DNA of 64,000 nucleotides from JBDRMV01 sp043825615. Its GTDB lineage: Bacteria; CG03. The stretch is from the NCBI GenBank assembly GCA_043825615.1, contig JBDRRS010000013.1:124001-188000 (forward strand), given 5' to 3'. This document shows positions 15,150 to 23,497 of this stretch, one piece after another. The notes below the pieces were generated by a model. That model made no database searches. It saw only the letters and a program-made list of their open reading frames with translations, and was not told the origin of the DNA. A program made the translations under genes and the position numbers. The first letter of the stretch is position 1; each line of letters starts with the position of its first letter.

Positions 15150-16097
15150 ATAGAAAAACTTATTTTGCAGTGCAAATACGGCAGGGCCCTGGCGCTGGCA
15201 AAGAAAGCCCTGAAGACGGCGCACGATAAAAACGTCCTCTACAGGTACCTTGTCTGGATTTACAGGATGAAAGGCGATGCGGGTAAAGCTCTGCATTTTT
15301 CAAGGCATCTTGAAAAGAGCGCCGACACCCTTTGCGAAAAGGCGATTCTTTACAGAATGAAATGCGATTTTGAAAAAGCGAGAAAAGAAATTTCATCTGC
15401 GGTTTCAATTTTCAGAAAACAGAAAGACAAAGTAGGTCTTTCTTTTGCTTTCTGGGTGAGAGGAGGAATCGAAAGATACGGGGGAAGGCCGCAGACGGGC
15501 TACGGTTTTTTTGCAAGGGCGCTCAGAACTTCAAAGAGTTGCCAGGGTCGGGGTTACGCTCTTTGCGGGCTGGGAGGATGCGGCCGGCTCCTCGGAAAAT
15601 TTGACGAATCTCTGGAAAATTACCAGAAAGCGAACAGAATATTCAAAAATGAAAAAGACCGGTTCGGCACGGCTTATTCTTATTGCGGTATGGGTAGCGC
15701 CCTGCGGATGAAAAATGATTTCAAAGAATCAAAAGAATTCTATAAAAAAGCCATCTCCATTTATGAGAAAATCGGAGATGAGTGGAATAGGGCATACTCA
15801 ATGTGGGGCGCCGCACAGGCGGAATGGTTTCTTGAAAATGGAAAGGATGCAAAGAGTATAAACCGCGCGGCTTTAAAGATTTTCTCAAAATTCAAAGACC
15901 CGCGCGGGAAATTTTACTGTTACATCCAGTCGGCTAATTTTGAAAGAATGAGCGGGAATTTCAGCGTTGCGAAAAAATTTTATATAAAGTGTTCAAAAAT
16001 TCTCAAAACTCTGGCGCTGTCTTATGAAAAAAAACTCCTTGGAATTCAGAAAAAACTCATAAGCAAAAAGGTCTTAAGTCCTGTTTTAATCCCGTAA
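15138..16097 (+). CDS. Tetratricopeptide-repeat protein
   Basis: A 319-residue protein made almost wholly of TPR-like helical pairs (for example KALHFSRHLEKSADTLCEKA, GKFDESLENYQKANRIFKNE, NDFKESKEFYKKAISIYEKI, GNFSVAKKFYIKCSKIL). No signal peptide or membrane segment, so it is probably a cytoplasmic scaffold. ATG at 15138 is preferred to an upstream TTG at 15132; TTG would lie six bases after TATAAT, as in the leaderless genes of this window, so it remains possible. Divergent from the STT3-like gene, which also ends in TPRs. No partner can be named. Confidence 0.75.
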   Translation: MFEQIEKLILQCKYGRALALAKKALKTAHDKNVLYRYLVWIYRMKGDAGKALHFSRHLEKSADTLCEKAILYRMKCDFEKARKEISSAVSIFRKQKDKVGLSFAFWVRGGIERYGGRPQTGYGFFARALRTSKSCQGRGYALCGLGGCGRLLGKFDESLENYQKANRIFKNEKDRFGTAYSYCGMGSALRMKNDFKESKEFYKKAISIYEKIGDEWNRAYSMWGAAQAEWFLENGKDAKSINRAALKIFSKFKDPRGKFYCYIQSANFERMSGNFSVAKKFYIKCSKILKTLALSYEKKLLGIQKKLISKKVLSPVLIP

Positions 16098-16208
16098 GGC
16101 GGCTTTGCCGTAAGCATTATCGTCGGCGGGGACGCTCGCGATTTTGCCGTATTGGCGCCGGCGTTCTCCGGCAGAAGGTACGGCGTTGCCTGACAAGCCC
16201 GTCGGATG

Positions 16209-16244
16209 GTTGGGGACAGGTCTTGAAAAAGACCTGTCCCCAAC
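16209..16244 (+). repeat. Perfect 16-base palindrome with GAAA loop, nested in repeat A
   Basis: GTTGGGGACAGGTCTT (16209-16224), loop GAAA, and its exact inverse AAGACCTGTCCCCAAC (16229-16244). As RNA this would be a very stable stem capped by a GNRA tetraloop. Confidence 0.9.
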
Positions 16245-16294
16245 TATCGTCTCTACTTTCTCCCCGCAGGACTGCGGAGCGAGCCGCTTTTGTA

Positions 16295-16323
16295 GGGGAC
16301 AGCTCTCTTTGAGAACTGTCCCC
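16295..16323 (+). repeat. Second 'GGGGACAG' hairpin
   Basis: GGGGACAG (16295-16302) and CTGTCCCC (16316-16323) enclose a further TCTC/GAGA pair with one mismatch. Same outer sequence as the nested palindrome 50 bases away, so probably the same family. Confidence 0.8.
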
Positions 16324-16387
16324 TTCCATTAGTGTGCTTGGATGGCAATGCCGTCACCGTTTGTGCCAAGAACCGATCGCAAATCTT

Positions 16388-17065
16388 TTAATCAGGGGCT
16401 TTGGCGTAGGTTACGTCCTTCCTGAATTTTCTGATTATGTAAGGCAACCCCAGTTCCTTTCTTATTCTGAGAATTACATTGAAATATTTTGAAGATATTG
16501 CGACAGGATGGGCGGGTTTGCCTTTGACTTTGAGTATGGCAATTCCTTTACCGGTTTTACGGGATTTGCGGACGGCTTTTAGAAGCGCTTCAAAATTTTT
16601 CAGGGGAACGGGCTTTGAAAGAAATGTAAAAACAAGAAAATCATCATCAGGAGAAAGCGCCGTGATGCCCTGTTTCAGAGAAGTAATTATAGGAAGCCGT
16701 GTCTTTTTATTCTGAACGATTCTCAAATCTCCGCTTTCAAAATATTCTGCGTATTTTTTTGTTCCGGTCCCGCAAACGAATATTATTTTTGAAAAAATAT
16801 TCGCCGACTGATTTATCAGCGAAATTGATTTTAACGCATTCTTGTCATTGCACTTTTTCGCACCCAAGACAATCAACGCGGTTTTTTCCCCGCTTCTTAA
16901 ACGGACTTCAAAATTTTCGATTGAAACGAGGGCGGCGCAGGGCTTGCAGTCCCGGGTGATTATCAGGTCTGTATTTTCTTTGTTTATCCTGTTGAGGAGC
17001 GCAAGGAATCTTTTCCTGACATTCGTCGCGTTTTCAACGCTGCTCAGATTTTTAATCTTCTTCAT
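16388..17065 (-). CDS. Phd-like domain fused to a degenerate MobA-like nucleotidyltransferase domain
   Basis: A 225-residue protein with two parts. Residues about 5-55 (SSVENATNVRKRFLALLNRI, then DLIITRDCKPCAALVSIENF) look like a Phd/YefM antitoxin fold. Residues about 60-225 look like a MobA/MocA-type NTP-transferase: SLKQGITALSPDDDFLVFTF, a following KPVPLKNFEALLKAV, and KGKPAHPVAISSKYF are close to the family's middle and late motifs. The glycine-rich LAGGxSxRMG nucleotide loop is absent; ALIVLGAKKCNDKNALKSIS stands in its place. So it is probably not an active transferase. It may be a regulator that senses a nucleotide or cofactor. It lies upstream of, and divergent from, the cobalamin cluster. 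Confidence 0.6.
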   Translation of the reverse strand: MKKIKNLSSVENATNVRKRFLALLNRINKENTDLIITRDCKPCAALVSIENFEVRLRSGEKTALIVLGAKKCNDKNALKSISLINQSANIFSKIIFVCGTGTKKYAEYFESGDLRIVQNKKTRLPIITSLKQGITALSPDDDFLVFTFLSKPVPLKNFEALLKAVRKSRKTGKGIAILKVKGKPAHPVAISSKYFNVILRIRKELGLPYIIRKFRKDVTYAKAPD

Positions 17066-17112
17066 TTTCCCCGCCGTATTTTACAAAACCGAAACATTTT
17101 CTTCAAGGTCTC

Positions 17113-17141
17113 TTGACGGGTGTTATTTAATGCATTATAAT
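17113..17141 (+). promoter_or_regulatory. Promoter of the cobalamin cluster
   Basis: TTGACG (17113-17118), a 17-base spacer and a perfect TATAAT (17136-17141). The expected start of transcription is near 17148, leaving about 20 bases of leader, too short for a cobalamin riboswitch; none of its conserved boxes is present. Confidence 0.85.
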
Positions 17142-17167
17142 GTACATAAAAATGTAAGGGGTGCGGA

Positions 17168-19147
17168 ATGGGGAAAAGGAAAATGCTGTTTGCGGCGGTT
17201 TATGTTTTGTTTGCCGGCGGCACGGACAAAGGGTATTGTTTTTCACCGTCTTATCTCGGAGACATCGGCGAAGTTGTCGTTTACGGGAAAAGAGAAGATA
17301 TTGCATCTCTCGTGTGCGAATTAAGCGCATCCGACATTGAAAAAAGCGGCGTACGGAATGTTTCCGAAGCGCTGGAACTTGTCGCGGGCTCTGACGTTCA
17401 GACCGTTGACAAGGGCGAAAGCCGCGTGTCCCTGCGCGGTTTCGAGCAGCGCAATCTGAAGGTGCTCATTGACGGTATTCCCGCTTATGAGGGTTATTTC
17501 GGAACGGTGGACCTTTCCGCAATCCCGGCGGAGTCAATTGAAAAGATTGTTGTTACAAAAGGGGCTTCCTCGGTTTTGTACGGGGCAAATACAATGGGAG
17601 GCGTTGTAAACATTATTACGAAAAAGGATGCCGGAGGGGCCTCCGTTTCTTCTTCTTTCGGAGGTTATCACGCGGATAACTTTACTTTAAATCACGGAGG
17701 TGTGGCAGGAAAACTGAATTATTATTTAGGAGTCGGCCGCCGATCCTCGGACGGGCAGCGGCTTTCCGGCGATTTTGACGCAAATAATCAATGGACCGGC
17801 GAAAGTTCCGAATACTGCGAAGACGGCGGAATAAGGGAATTGAGCGATTATGAAAAACGGTCGCTTGTAGCCAATTTCGGTTTTAAGCCGGATAGCCGGA
17901 CAAGGATAAATTTGTCGGCAAGTTATTTCAATCAGGAGCGCAGCTGTCCGGTTTCCATGTTCCGTTACTGGCGGTTTTCCGGCTGGGACCAGTGGCAGAT
18001 AAATCTCGCCGTTGAAAAGAAGTTGAGTCCCGCCGCTACTATAAAAACCCGCGTCTTTTACGTTGACCATTCGGACAAACTGGTTGATGATGCAGTCCGT
18101 ACGATTGCAGCCGGGGGTAAGTCATGGTTTGATAAATCGAGGTATGACGATTTTTCTGCCGGCGGAGAAATAAATTCTTTTATAAATATCGGCGGGAGCA
18201 ATCTTCTGAGAACGGGAGCAAGTTATCAGAAAGACCAGAACAGGCAGGCAGAATATAATACAAAAAACTGGTCTGGCGCGGTCGTTGTTCCCGGATGGGG
18301 AGATGAAGAAACTTACGAGGTTGCTACTTTCTGCATCGGCGCAGAGGACTCTATAATTTTAGGGGAAAGAGTTTCTTTTGTATTAGGAGCGGGGATTGAT
18401 TGTTTCAGGCCGGTAAAATCCGCCGAGTATAAAAAACCGGATTCAATCCGCACGTTCAATCCTCAGGCGGGAATAAATTTTAATACAGGGGGAAATACCC
18501 GTTTGTTCGCTTCGGCCGGTAAGAAAACGAGATTCCCCACAATGAAGGAACTTTACAGCTTGCACGCGGGCGGTAATCCCGACATTAAAGAGCAGAAAAC
18601 AATTGCGACCGAAATAGGAATTGAGAAGAAATTTTCAGGCGGCGCAGATTTCTCGGTTTCAATTTTCCGAAATCAGGTTGATGACCTGATAGAAAGCGTC
18701 AATAAAACCTATGTAAATATAGAGGAAACCGAGATGAGAGGAATTGAAGCGGAAATAAAAGCCGATGTCTCAAACGGGTTGAATATAGCGGGGAACTACA
18801 CCTGTCTCTATGCAAAGGAAAAGAGAGATGAAAATGGCAGCAAAGTTGATATTAAACTGAGCCAAAGGCCGGAACACAAAATAAATCTGATGCCGCGGTA
18901 TGATTCTCCTTCCGGCTTTTCCGTTTCGTTACCGTTTTCTTTTACAGGCCGGCAAAAAGTTGACGACAGATATGCAGCATCTTATTTTCTTCTGAATGCA
19001 AAAATCTCATATAAACTGCGAACCCTGCGGAGAATTTCGCCGGAGATATTTGCTTCCGTCAGCAATATTCTGGATGCGGATTATGAAGAGGGAAGCGGAC
19101 CGATGCCGGGCAGAAATTTTCTCGCCGGCTTGAAACTTGCGTTTTAG
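17168..19147 (+). CDS. TonB-dependent outer-membrane receptor, BtuB-like
   Basis: A 659-residue outer-membrane receptor. An N-terminal signal region (about 1-24) leads to a plug domain (about 30-150: VVVYGKREDIASLVCELSAS, VSLRGFEQRNLKVLIDGIPA, GASSVLYGANTMGGVVNIIT) and a 22-strand-type barrel to the C-terminal aromatic end (LAGLKLAF). The plug is that of the BtuB/cobalamin and siderophore receptors; the neighbouring cobalamin adenosyltransferase makes a corrinoid the likely cargo. TonB/ExbBD and the BtuFCD transporter are not in this window. The ATG at 17168 has AAGGGG about six bases upstream. Confidence 0.85.
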   Translation: MGKRKMLFAAVYVLFAGGTDKGYCFSPSYLGDIGEVVVYGKREDIASLVCELSASDIEKSGVRNVSEALELVAGSDVQTVDKGESRVSLRGFEQRNLKVLIDGIPAYEGYFGTVDLSAIPAESIEKIVVTKGASSVLYGANTMGGVVNIITKKDAGGASVSSSFGGYHADNFTLNHGGVAGKLNYYLGVGRRSSDGQRLSGDFDANNQWTGESSEYCEDGGIRELSDYEKRSLVANFGFKPDSRTRINLSASYFNQERSCPVSMFRYWRFSGWDQWQINLAVEKKLSPAATIKTRVFYVDHSDKLVDDAVRTIAAGGKSWFDKSRYDDFSAGGEINSFINIGGSNLLRTGASYQKDQNRQAEYNTKNWSGAVVVPGWGDEETYEVATFCIGAEDSIILGERVSFVLGAGIDCFRPVKSAEYKKPDSIRTFNPQAGINFNTGGNTRLFASAGKKTRFPTMKELYSLHAGGNPDIKEQKTIATEIGIEKKFSGGADFSVSIFRNQVDDLIESVNKTYVNIEETEMRGIEAEIKADVSNGLNIAGNYTCLYAKEKRDENGSKVDIKLSQRPEHKINLMPRYDSPSGFSVSLPFSFTGRQKVDDRYAASYFLLNAKISYKLRTLRRISPEIFASVSNILDADYEEGSGPMPGRNFLAGLKLAF

Positions 19148-19183
19148 AAATGTATAATCAGTGCGGGATTAAAGGAGGTTAGT

Positions 19184-19882
19184 ATGGAAAATTCCTATGT
19201 TGCGGCTCCGGCCTCGGGTAAAAAAAAGTTTTTTGTTATGGCTCTTGTATTGGGTTCTGTCTGCGGGCTGATGGAAGTGGTCTTCGGTGGGCTTTTACAT
19301 CATGGTTTTTTTCAACAGTTCCGCTCGGCGATTCTGACGGGGGTCGGGCTCGGGATTATTGGCTTCGCCCTCGCAATTTTAGGGAAACCGGTTATTGCCG
19401 TTTTAATAGGTATCGTTGCCGTGCTCTCCAAGCAGATGGTGGTTCCCGTTCTCGGCGTTTCGGTTATGTGTAAAATGAATTCCTGTCTGGCGGTTATGCT
19501 TGAATACGGCGGGTTTTTTGCGGTCGCCGCGATAACCATGAACAAAATGAAAAAAAATGCAGTTCTGCGTCCGCTGACGGCTGGAGCGGGAGTGCTCGCC
19601 GGCTCAATCGCTTATTATTTTATAGGCATGCGTGTGGCGCCGTGCGCATATATGTTATCCTTCAACCGCGCCGGCGGGTTTGTCTCCTTTATGGCTGCGG
19701 AAGGTTTAATCTGGGCGGCATTTTCCGCAGTTCTATTTCCTCTCGGCTGGCTTGCCGGAGAAAAATACAGGGAAGGTGTTTTTGCTCTTTCGCAACGCCC
19801 GCGGCTTTTTTATGCGGGCGCTTCTGCAATAGTGATTTTTTGCTGGATTGCTTCAGCCGCGGCTATTTCACTGGGAATTTAA
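19184..19882 (+). CDS. Polytopic membrane protein in the cobalamin cluster, unknown function
   Basis: A 232-residue protein with about six hydrophobic segments (roughly 17-38, 46-65, 66-90, 100-117, 125-146, 165-190, 207-230). The strong site AAAGGAGG lies just before its ATG. I do not recognise a family. The size and segment count resemble ECF-type substrate-binding (S) components, and the gene sits between a BtuB-like receptor and cobalamin genes, so a corrinoid-uptake role is attractive but unproven. A short cysteine-containing loop, VMCKMNSC, is notable. Confidence 0.55.
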   Translation: MENSYVAAPASGKKKFFVMALVLGSVCGLMEVVFGGLLHHGFFQQFRSAILTGVGLGIIGFALAILGKPVIAVLIGIVAVLSKQMVVPVLGVSVMCKMNSCLAVMLEYGGFFAVAAITMNKMKKNAVLRPLTAGAGVLAGSIAYYFIGMRVAPCAYMLSFNRAGGFVSFMAAEGLIWAAFSAVLFPLGWLAGEKYREGVFALSQRPRLFYAGASAIVIFCWIASAAAISLGI

Positions 19883-19900
19883 AATTCCCCCTCTGGCAGG

Positions 19901-20386
19901 ATGCCTCCCGAAGTGATTCTTATAACGGGCGGAGTCAATTCCGGAAAGACCGGAATGATGAAGCGGCTTGCTAATAAGGAAAAGGCGGCAGGGAACCAGC
20001 CGTCGGGAATTACTGCCGAGGGGATTTTTGCGGGAGGCGAGAAAGCCGGTTTTAACGTAAAGGATTTGTCTTCAGGCGAATCAATGCCACTGGCAAAAAT
20101 TTCTCCTGAAAAAGATAACGGTTTCTCTGCCGGAAAATATTTTTTTTCAAACGAGGGCTTTGAATTTGCAAAAAAGGCTCTGATGAATTACAGCCCTGGC
20201 GGCGTTGTATTTCTTGACGAAGCGGGACCTCTTGAACTTGCGGGTAAAGGTTATGCCGGCTGCCTGAAAACCCTGCTGAAATCCCCCATAAAAATCCTTT
20301 ATGTGTCCGTCAGGAGCGGTTGTCTGGATAAAATCAGAGAGAAATTTTTCCGCGGGACAAAAATCATAAAAATTCTGGGAACATAA
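19901..20386 (+). CDS. THEP1-like nucleoside-triphosphatase
   Basis: A 161-residue P-loop protein with Walker A GGVNSGKTG (10-18) and a Walker B-like VVFLDEAGPLEL (about 104-115). The overall layout, small size and the LDE-x-GPLEL box match the THEP1/DUF2478 family of small NTPases. The biological role of this family is poorly known; next to a cobalamin adenosyltransferase it may handle a nucleotide step or energise uptake. It ends directly before the next gene's ATG, indicating an operon. Confidence 0.7.
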   Translation: MPPEVILITGGVNSGKTGMMKRLANKEKAAGNQPSGITAEGIFAGGEKAGFNVKDLSSGESMPLAKISPEKDNGFSAGKYFFSNEGFEFAKKALMNYSPGGVVFLDEAGPLELAGKGYAGCLKTLLKSPIKILYVSVRSGCLDKIREKFFRGTKIIKILGT

Positions 20387-20917
20387 ATGGGAAGAAAAGG
20401 ATTGATTCAAATCTATACGGGGGAAGGTAAAGGCAAAACAACTGCCGCCGCGGGGTTGGCCTCCCGGGCGCGGGGGCATAATTTAAAAGTGTGTTTTATC
20501 TATTTTCATAAGGACCCCGGCAAATGGGGATACGGAGAAATCAATACTCTGCAGAAAATAGGAGTTGATGTTTTCGGGTTTGCCAAAAAGCATCCTCATT
20601 TTTTCAAAAATGCCGACCCGGATAAAATCCGCAAGGAATGTCTTAAAGGTCTGAAATTCATCAAAAGAATTTTTAAGGAGAAAAAATATGATATTCTTAT
20701 TTTAGATGAGATAAATATCTCTCTGCGCGACGGTTTCTTGAAAGAAGAGGAGATACTGGATGTGTTAAACTCCAAGCCTGAGAATTTGGAACTGGTTTTA
20801 ACCGGCAGGGGAGCTACGGAAAAGATAATTGAAAAGGCGGATATGGTAAGCAAAATAAAAAAGATGAAACACCCCTTTGACTCGGGAATACAGAGAAGAA
20901 AAGGTATTGAGTATTGA
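20387..20917 (+). CDS. cobA: Cob(I)alamin adenosyltransferase, CobA/BtuR type
   Basis: A 176-residue enzyme that attaches the 5'-deoxyadenosyl group of ATP to reduced corrinoid, giving the coenzyme needed by methylmalonyl-CoA mutase encoded downstream. It has the family P-loop GEGKGKTTAAAGLA (about 12-25), the VCFIYFHKD block, the Walker B-like DILILDEIN (about 103-111) and the late motif LVLTGRGA. It starts one base after the THEP1-like gene's stop codon. A weak point is the shorter C-terminus, but the family ends variably (KHPFDSGIQRRKGIEY is typical). Confidence 0.93.
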   Translation: MGRKGLIQIYTGEGKGKTTAAAGLASRARGHNLKVCFIYFHKDPGKWGYGEINTLQKIGVDVFGFAKKHPHFFKNADPDKIRKECLKGLKFIKRIFKEKKYDILILDEINISLRDGFLKEEEILDVLNSKPENLELVLTGRGATEKIIEKADMVSKIKKMKHPFDSGIQRRKGIEY

Positions 20918-20939
20918 ATACGAAAACAGAAAATTTTTA

Positions 20940-20967
20940 TTGACGGAATTATGCAATTTTATATAAT
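20940..20967 (+). promoter_or_regulatory. Promoter of the glutamate dehydrogenase operon
   Basis: TTGACG (20940-20945), a 16-base spacer and TATAAT (20962-20967). About 33 bases of leader with Shine-Dalgarno GGGAGG before the ATG at 21007. Confidence 0.8.
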
Positions 20968-21006
20968 GTATTTAAGAATATCGGATATTATAGGGAGGTT
21001 GTAAAC

Positions 21007-22254
21007 ATGAGTAAAATCAGTCCCTGGGAAGTGGCTTTAAGTCAGTTGGACAAAGTGGCGAAAAAGATGAATCTTGATCCTGGAATTCACGAGAAATTGA
21101 AGCACCCGAAAAGAATTCTGATTGTTTCCGTGCCCATAAAAATGGATGACGGCTCTATTAGGGTTTTTGAAGGGTACCGCGTGCAGCACAATCTTGAAAG
21201 GGGGCCCGCCAAAGGAGGAATTCGTTACCACCCTGATGTGACTCTGGATGAGGTGAAAGCATTGGCTATGTGGATGACATGGAAATGCGCGGTTGTTAGA
21301 ATTCCATTCGGCGGGGCAAAGGGCGGAATCGCCTGTAATCCCGAAGAAATGTCTTTAAGCGAACTGGAAAGAATGACAAGGCGGTTTACCTCCGAAATCG
21401 GCATCATTATCGGCCCGGATAAGGATATCCCCGCTCCGGATGTCTTTACCAACGCGCAGGTAATGAGCTGGATAATGGATACGTATTCAATGAATGTCGG
21501 TTATTCCTCCCCGGGGGTGGTAACGGGAAAGCCTCTTGAACTCGGGGGGTCGGAGGGCAGGCGGGAGGCAACCGGCCGGGGCTGCGTTTTTGTGATTGCA
21601 GAGGCAGTGAAGCATCTGGGTATGTCAATGGATAATCTGACTGTGGCTGTTCAGGGTTTCGGTAACGTGGGCTCGGTTGCAGCGGCTCTGATTGCCGAAA
21701 AAGGATGCAGGGTGATTGCAGTTTCCGACGTACGGGGCGGAATACTGAACAAGAAAGGGCTGGACATCGGGAAAGTCATTGAACACAGTAAGAAGACAGG
21801 GTCAGTTAAGGGTTTTCCCGGCGCTAAAGATATTACGAATAAAGAACTTCTGGAACTTGACTGCGATGTCCTGATTCCCGCCGCTCTTGAAAATCAGATA
21901 ACGGAAGAAAATGCTCCCAACATTAAAGCAAAAATACTGGCTGAGGGCGCGAATGGTCCGACAACACCCGCGGCAGATGAAATTCTGCATAAAAATAAAG
22001 TTTTTCTCATACCTGACATTCTTGCAAACGCGGGAGGCGTTACGGTTTCCTATTTTGAATGGGTTCAGAATCTGCAGGAACTCTTCTGGAATGAAAAAGA
22101 GATAAACAATAAACTGCATGATATTATGATAAGGAGTTTTAACGATGTCCTCTCCATTTCCAAAAAGGAAAAATGCGATATGCGTCTTGCCGCGTATATC
22201 CTCGCCGTAGGCAGGGTAGCCAAAGCGGTAGAACTGAGAGGAATATATCCGTGA
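21007..22254 (+). CDS. gdhA: Glutamate dehydrogenase (Glu/Leu/Phe/Val family)
   Basis: A 415-residue NAD(P)-dependent dehydrogenase interconverting glutamate and 2-oxoglutarate plus ammonia. The N-terminal substrate domain contains GPAKGGIRYHPDVTLDEVKA and the catalytic-lysine region VRIPFGGAKGG. The Rossmann domain (about 200-350) has VAVQGFGNVGSVAA (about 215-228). The length fits the ~415-residue class shared by archaea and anaerobes. The enzyme may feed glutamate carbon into the propionate route encoded just downstream, or regenerate glutamate for the transaminase at 50 kb. Cofactor preference cannot be judged reliably here. Confidence 0.93.
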   Translation: MSKISPWEVALSQLDKVAKKMNLDPGIHEKLKHPKRILIVSVPIKMDDGSIRVFEGYRVQHNLERGPAKGGIRYHPDVTLDEVKALAMWMTWKCAVVRIPFGGAKGGIACNPEEMSLSELERMTRRFTSEIGIIIGPDKDIPAPDVFTNAQVMSWIMDTYSMNVGYSSPGVVTGKPLELGGSEGRREATGRGCVFVIAEAVKHLGMSMDNLTVAVQGFGNVGSVAAALIAEKGCRVIAVSDVRGGILNKKGLDIGKVIEHSKKTGSVKGFPGAKDITNKELLELDCDVLIPAALENQITEENAPNIKAKILAEGANGPTTPAADEILHKNKVFLIPDILANAGGVTVSYFEWVQNLQELFWNEKEINNKLHDIMIRSFNDVLSISKKEKCDMRLAAYILAVGRVAKAVELRGIYP

Positions 22255-22261
22255 AAATGGC

Positions 22262-22297
22262 AAAATCCCCCCTTACCCCCCTTTGCCAAAGGGGGAA
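22262..22297 (+). repeat. C-tract/G-tract palindrome
   Basis: CCCCCTTTG (22277-22285), one base, CAAAGGGGG (22287-22295), preceded by a second C-tract. It fills the short gap between gdhA and the CoA-transferase gene and its right arm supplies the Shine-Dalgarno-like GGGGG before the ATG. Similar pieces occur widely as interspersed elements in candidate-phylum genomes (from memory). Confidence 0.65.
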
Positions 22298-22306
22298 AGT
22301 ATAAAG

Positions 22307-23497
22307 ATGGGAGCCCCGCTGAAAGGAATAAGAGTTCTTGACCTGTCGCGTATTTTAGCGGGTCCTTATTGTTCAATGCTTTTGGCTGACATGGGCGCCG
22401 AGGTTATTAAAGTTGAGCGGACGGGTTCCGGCGACGACACCAGGGCTTTCGGGCCTCCTTTTATTAAAGGCGAGAGCGCTTATTTCCTGAGCATTAACAG
22501 AAACAAGAAAAGCATCACCGTAAATTTTAAAACAGAACGTGGCAAAGAAATCATCCGCGGGCTGATTGAAAAATCGGACGTTCTCCTGGAAAATTTCCGG
22601 CCGGGAACCCTGGATAAACTCGAGCTGGGTTATAAAGATGTAGAGAAAATCAACTCCCGGATTGTATACGCCTCCATATCGGGTTTTGGACAGACCGGTC
22701 CCGAGCGGCTCAGGCCCGGATATGATCTTGCCGTGCAGGGTATGGGAGGAATAATGAGTTTAACCGGAGACCCTGCCGGTTCTCCGTATAAAGTCGGGAC
22801 TTCCATCTGTGATATTTTAGCCGGAATCTATACATGCCAGGGAATACTCCTGGCTCTGATTTCCCGTCAGAAAACCGGCAGAGGGCAGATGGTTGATGTC
22901 TCAATGCTTGATTGCCAGGTCTCTCTTCTCACCTATCAGGCGGGAATTTATTTTGCCACAGGTTCGGTACCTGCGCGCAAGGGGAATCAGCATCCTACAA
23001 TCTGCCCTTATGAAACATTCAGGGCATCCGATGATTACATCAACATTGCAATAGGCAATGACAAATTATGGCAGAAGTTCTGCGGCATACTCGGTCTTGA
23101 GAATATCAAGGACGTCCCCAAATTTGCGACCAATCCGAAACGCGTGGAAAACAGGGACGAGTTATTCCCTGTCCTTGAAAAAATTATTTCCGGGAAAAAA
23201 GTAAAAGAGTGGCTCAAAATTTTTGATGACGCAGGCATCCCGGCAGGCCCGATTCTCACGGTGGATAAAGTTCTCAACCATCATCAGGTTCTGGCGCGGG
23301 AAATGGTGACCGAGATTAATCACCCGAAGGCAGGGAAGATAAAGCTCACGGGTATTCCTGTGAAGCTGTCGGCAACTCCGGGCGCGGTCAATACGCCGCC
23401 GCCACTTTTGGGAGAGCACAATGACGAGGTGCTCTCTAATATTTCAGGATACAGCAAAGAAGAAATTAAAAAATTCAAAGAAGACGGAATAATTTAA
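22307..23497 (+). CDS. CaiB/BaiF family (type III) CoA-transferase
   Basis: A 396-residue class III CoA-transferase. It shows the family's opening GIRVLDLSRILAGPYCSMLLADMGAEVIKVE, the RNKKSITVNF segment and the nucleophilic aspartate in VDVSMLDCQ (about residue 202). These enzymes move CoA between carboxylic acids through an aspartyl-CoA thioester. Given its place directly before methylmalonyl-CoA mutase, it may exchange CoA between succinate and propionate or another acid, but the substrate is inferred from context only. ATG at 22307 is chosen because the more upstream TTG lies inside the palindrome. It overlaps the next gene by one base. Confidence 0.88.
   Translation: MGAPLKGIRVLDLSRILAGPYCSMLLADMGAEVIKVERTGSGDDTRAFGPPFIKGESAYFLSINRNKKSITVNFKTERGKEIIRGLIEKSDVLLENFRPGTLDKLELGYKDVEKINSRIVYASISGFGQTGPERLRPGYDLAVQGMGGIMSLTGDPAGSPYKVGTSICDILAGIYTCQGILLALISRQKTGRGQMVDVSMLDCQVSLLTYQAGIYFATGSVPARKGNQHPTICPYETFRASDDYINIAIGNDKLWQKFCGILGLENIKDVPKFATNPKRVENRDELFPVLEKIISGKKVKEWLKIFDDAGIPAGPILTVDKVLNHHQVLAREMVTEINHPKAGKIKLTGIPVKLSATPGAVNTPPPLLGEHNDEVLSNISGYSKEEIKKFKEDGII

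Larger units (their letters stand above)
16106..16335 (-). repeat. Interspersed palindromic repeat, family A, copy 2, with a nested insertion
   Basis: In reverse orientation this block repeats copy 3 (25170-25350): core at 16285-16263, then the 'GGAGAAAG' stretch, then after an interruption the block GACGGGCTTGTCAGGCAACG (about 16205-16186), and a far end containing GAGCGTCCCC-like sequence. The interruption is a near-perfect palindrome (16209-16244) absent from the other copies. The copy fills the gap between the TPR gene and the next gene and codes for nothing convincing. Confidence 0.8.

Noticed and set aside
17060..17167. Cobalamin riboswitch upstream of the BtuB-like gene
   Set aside because: The predicted transcript leader is only about 20 bases and lacks the conserved B12-box sequences.
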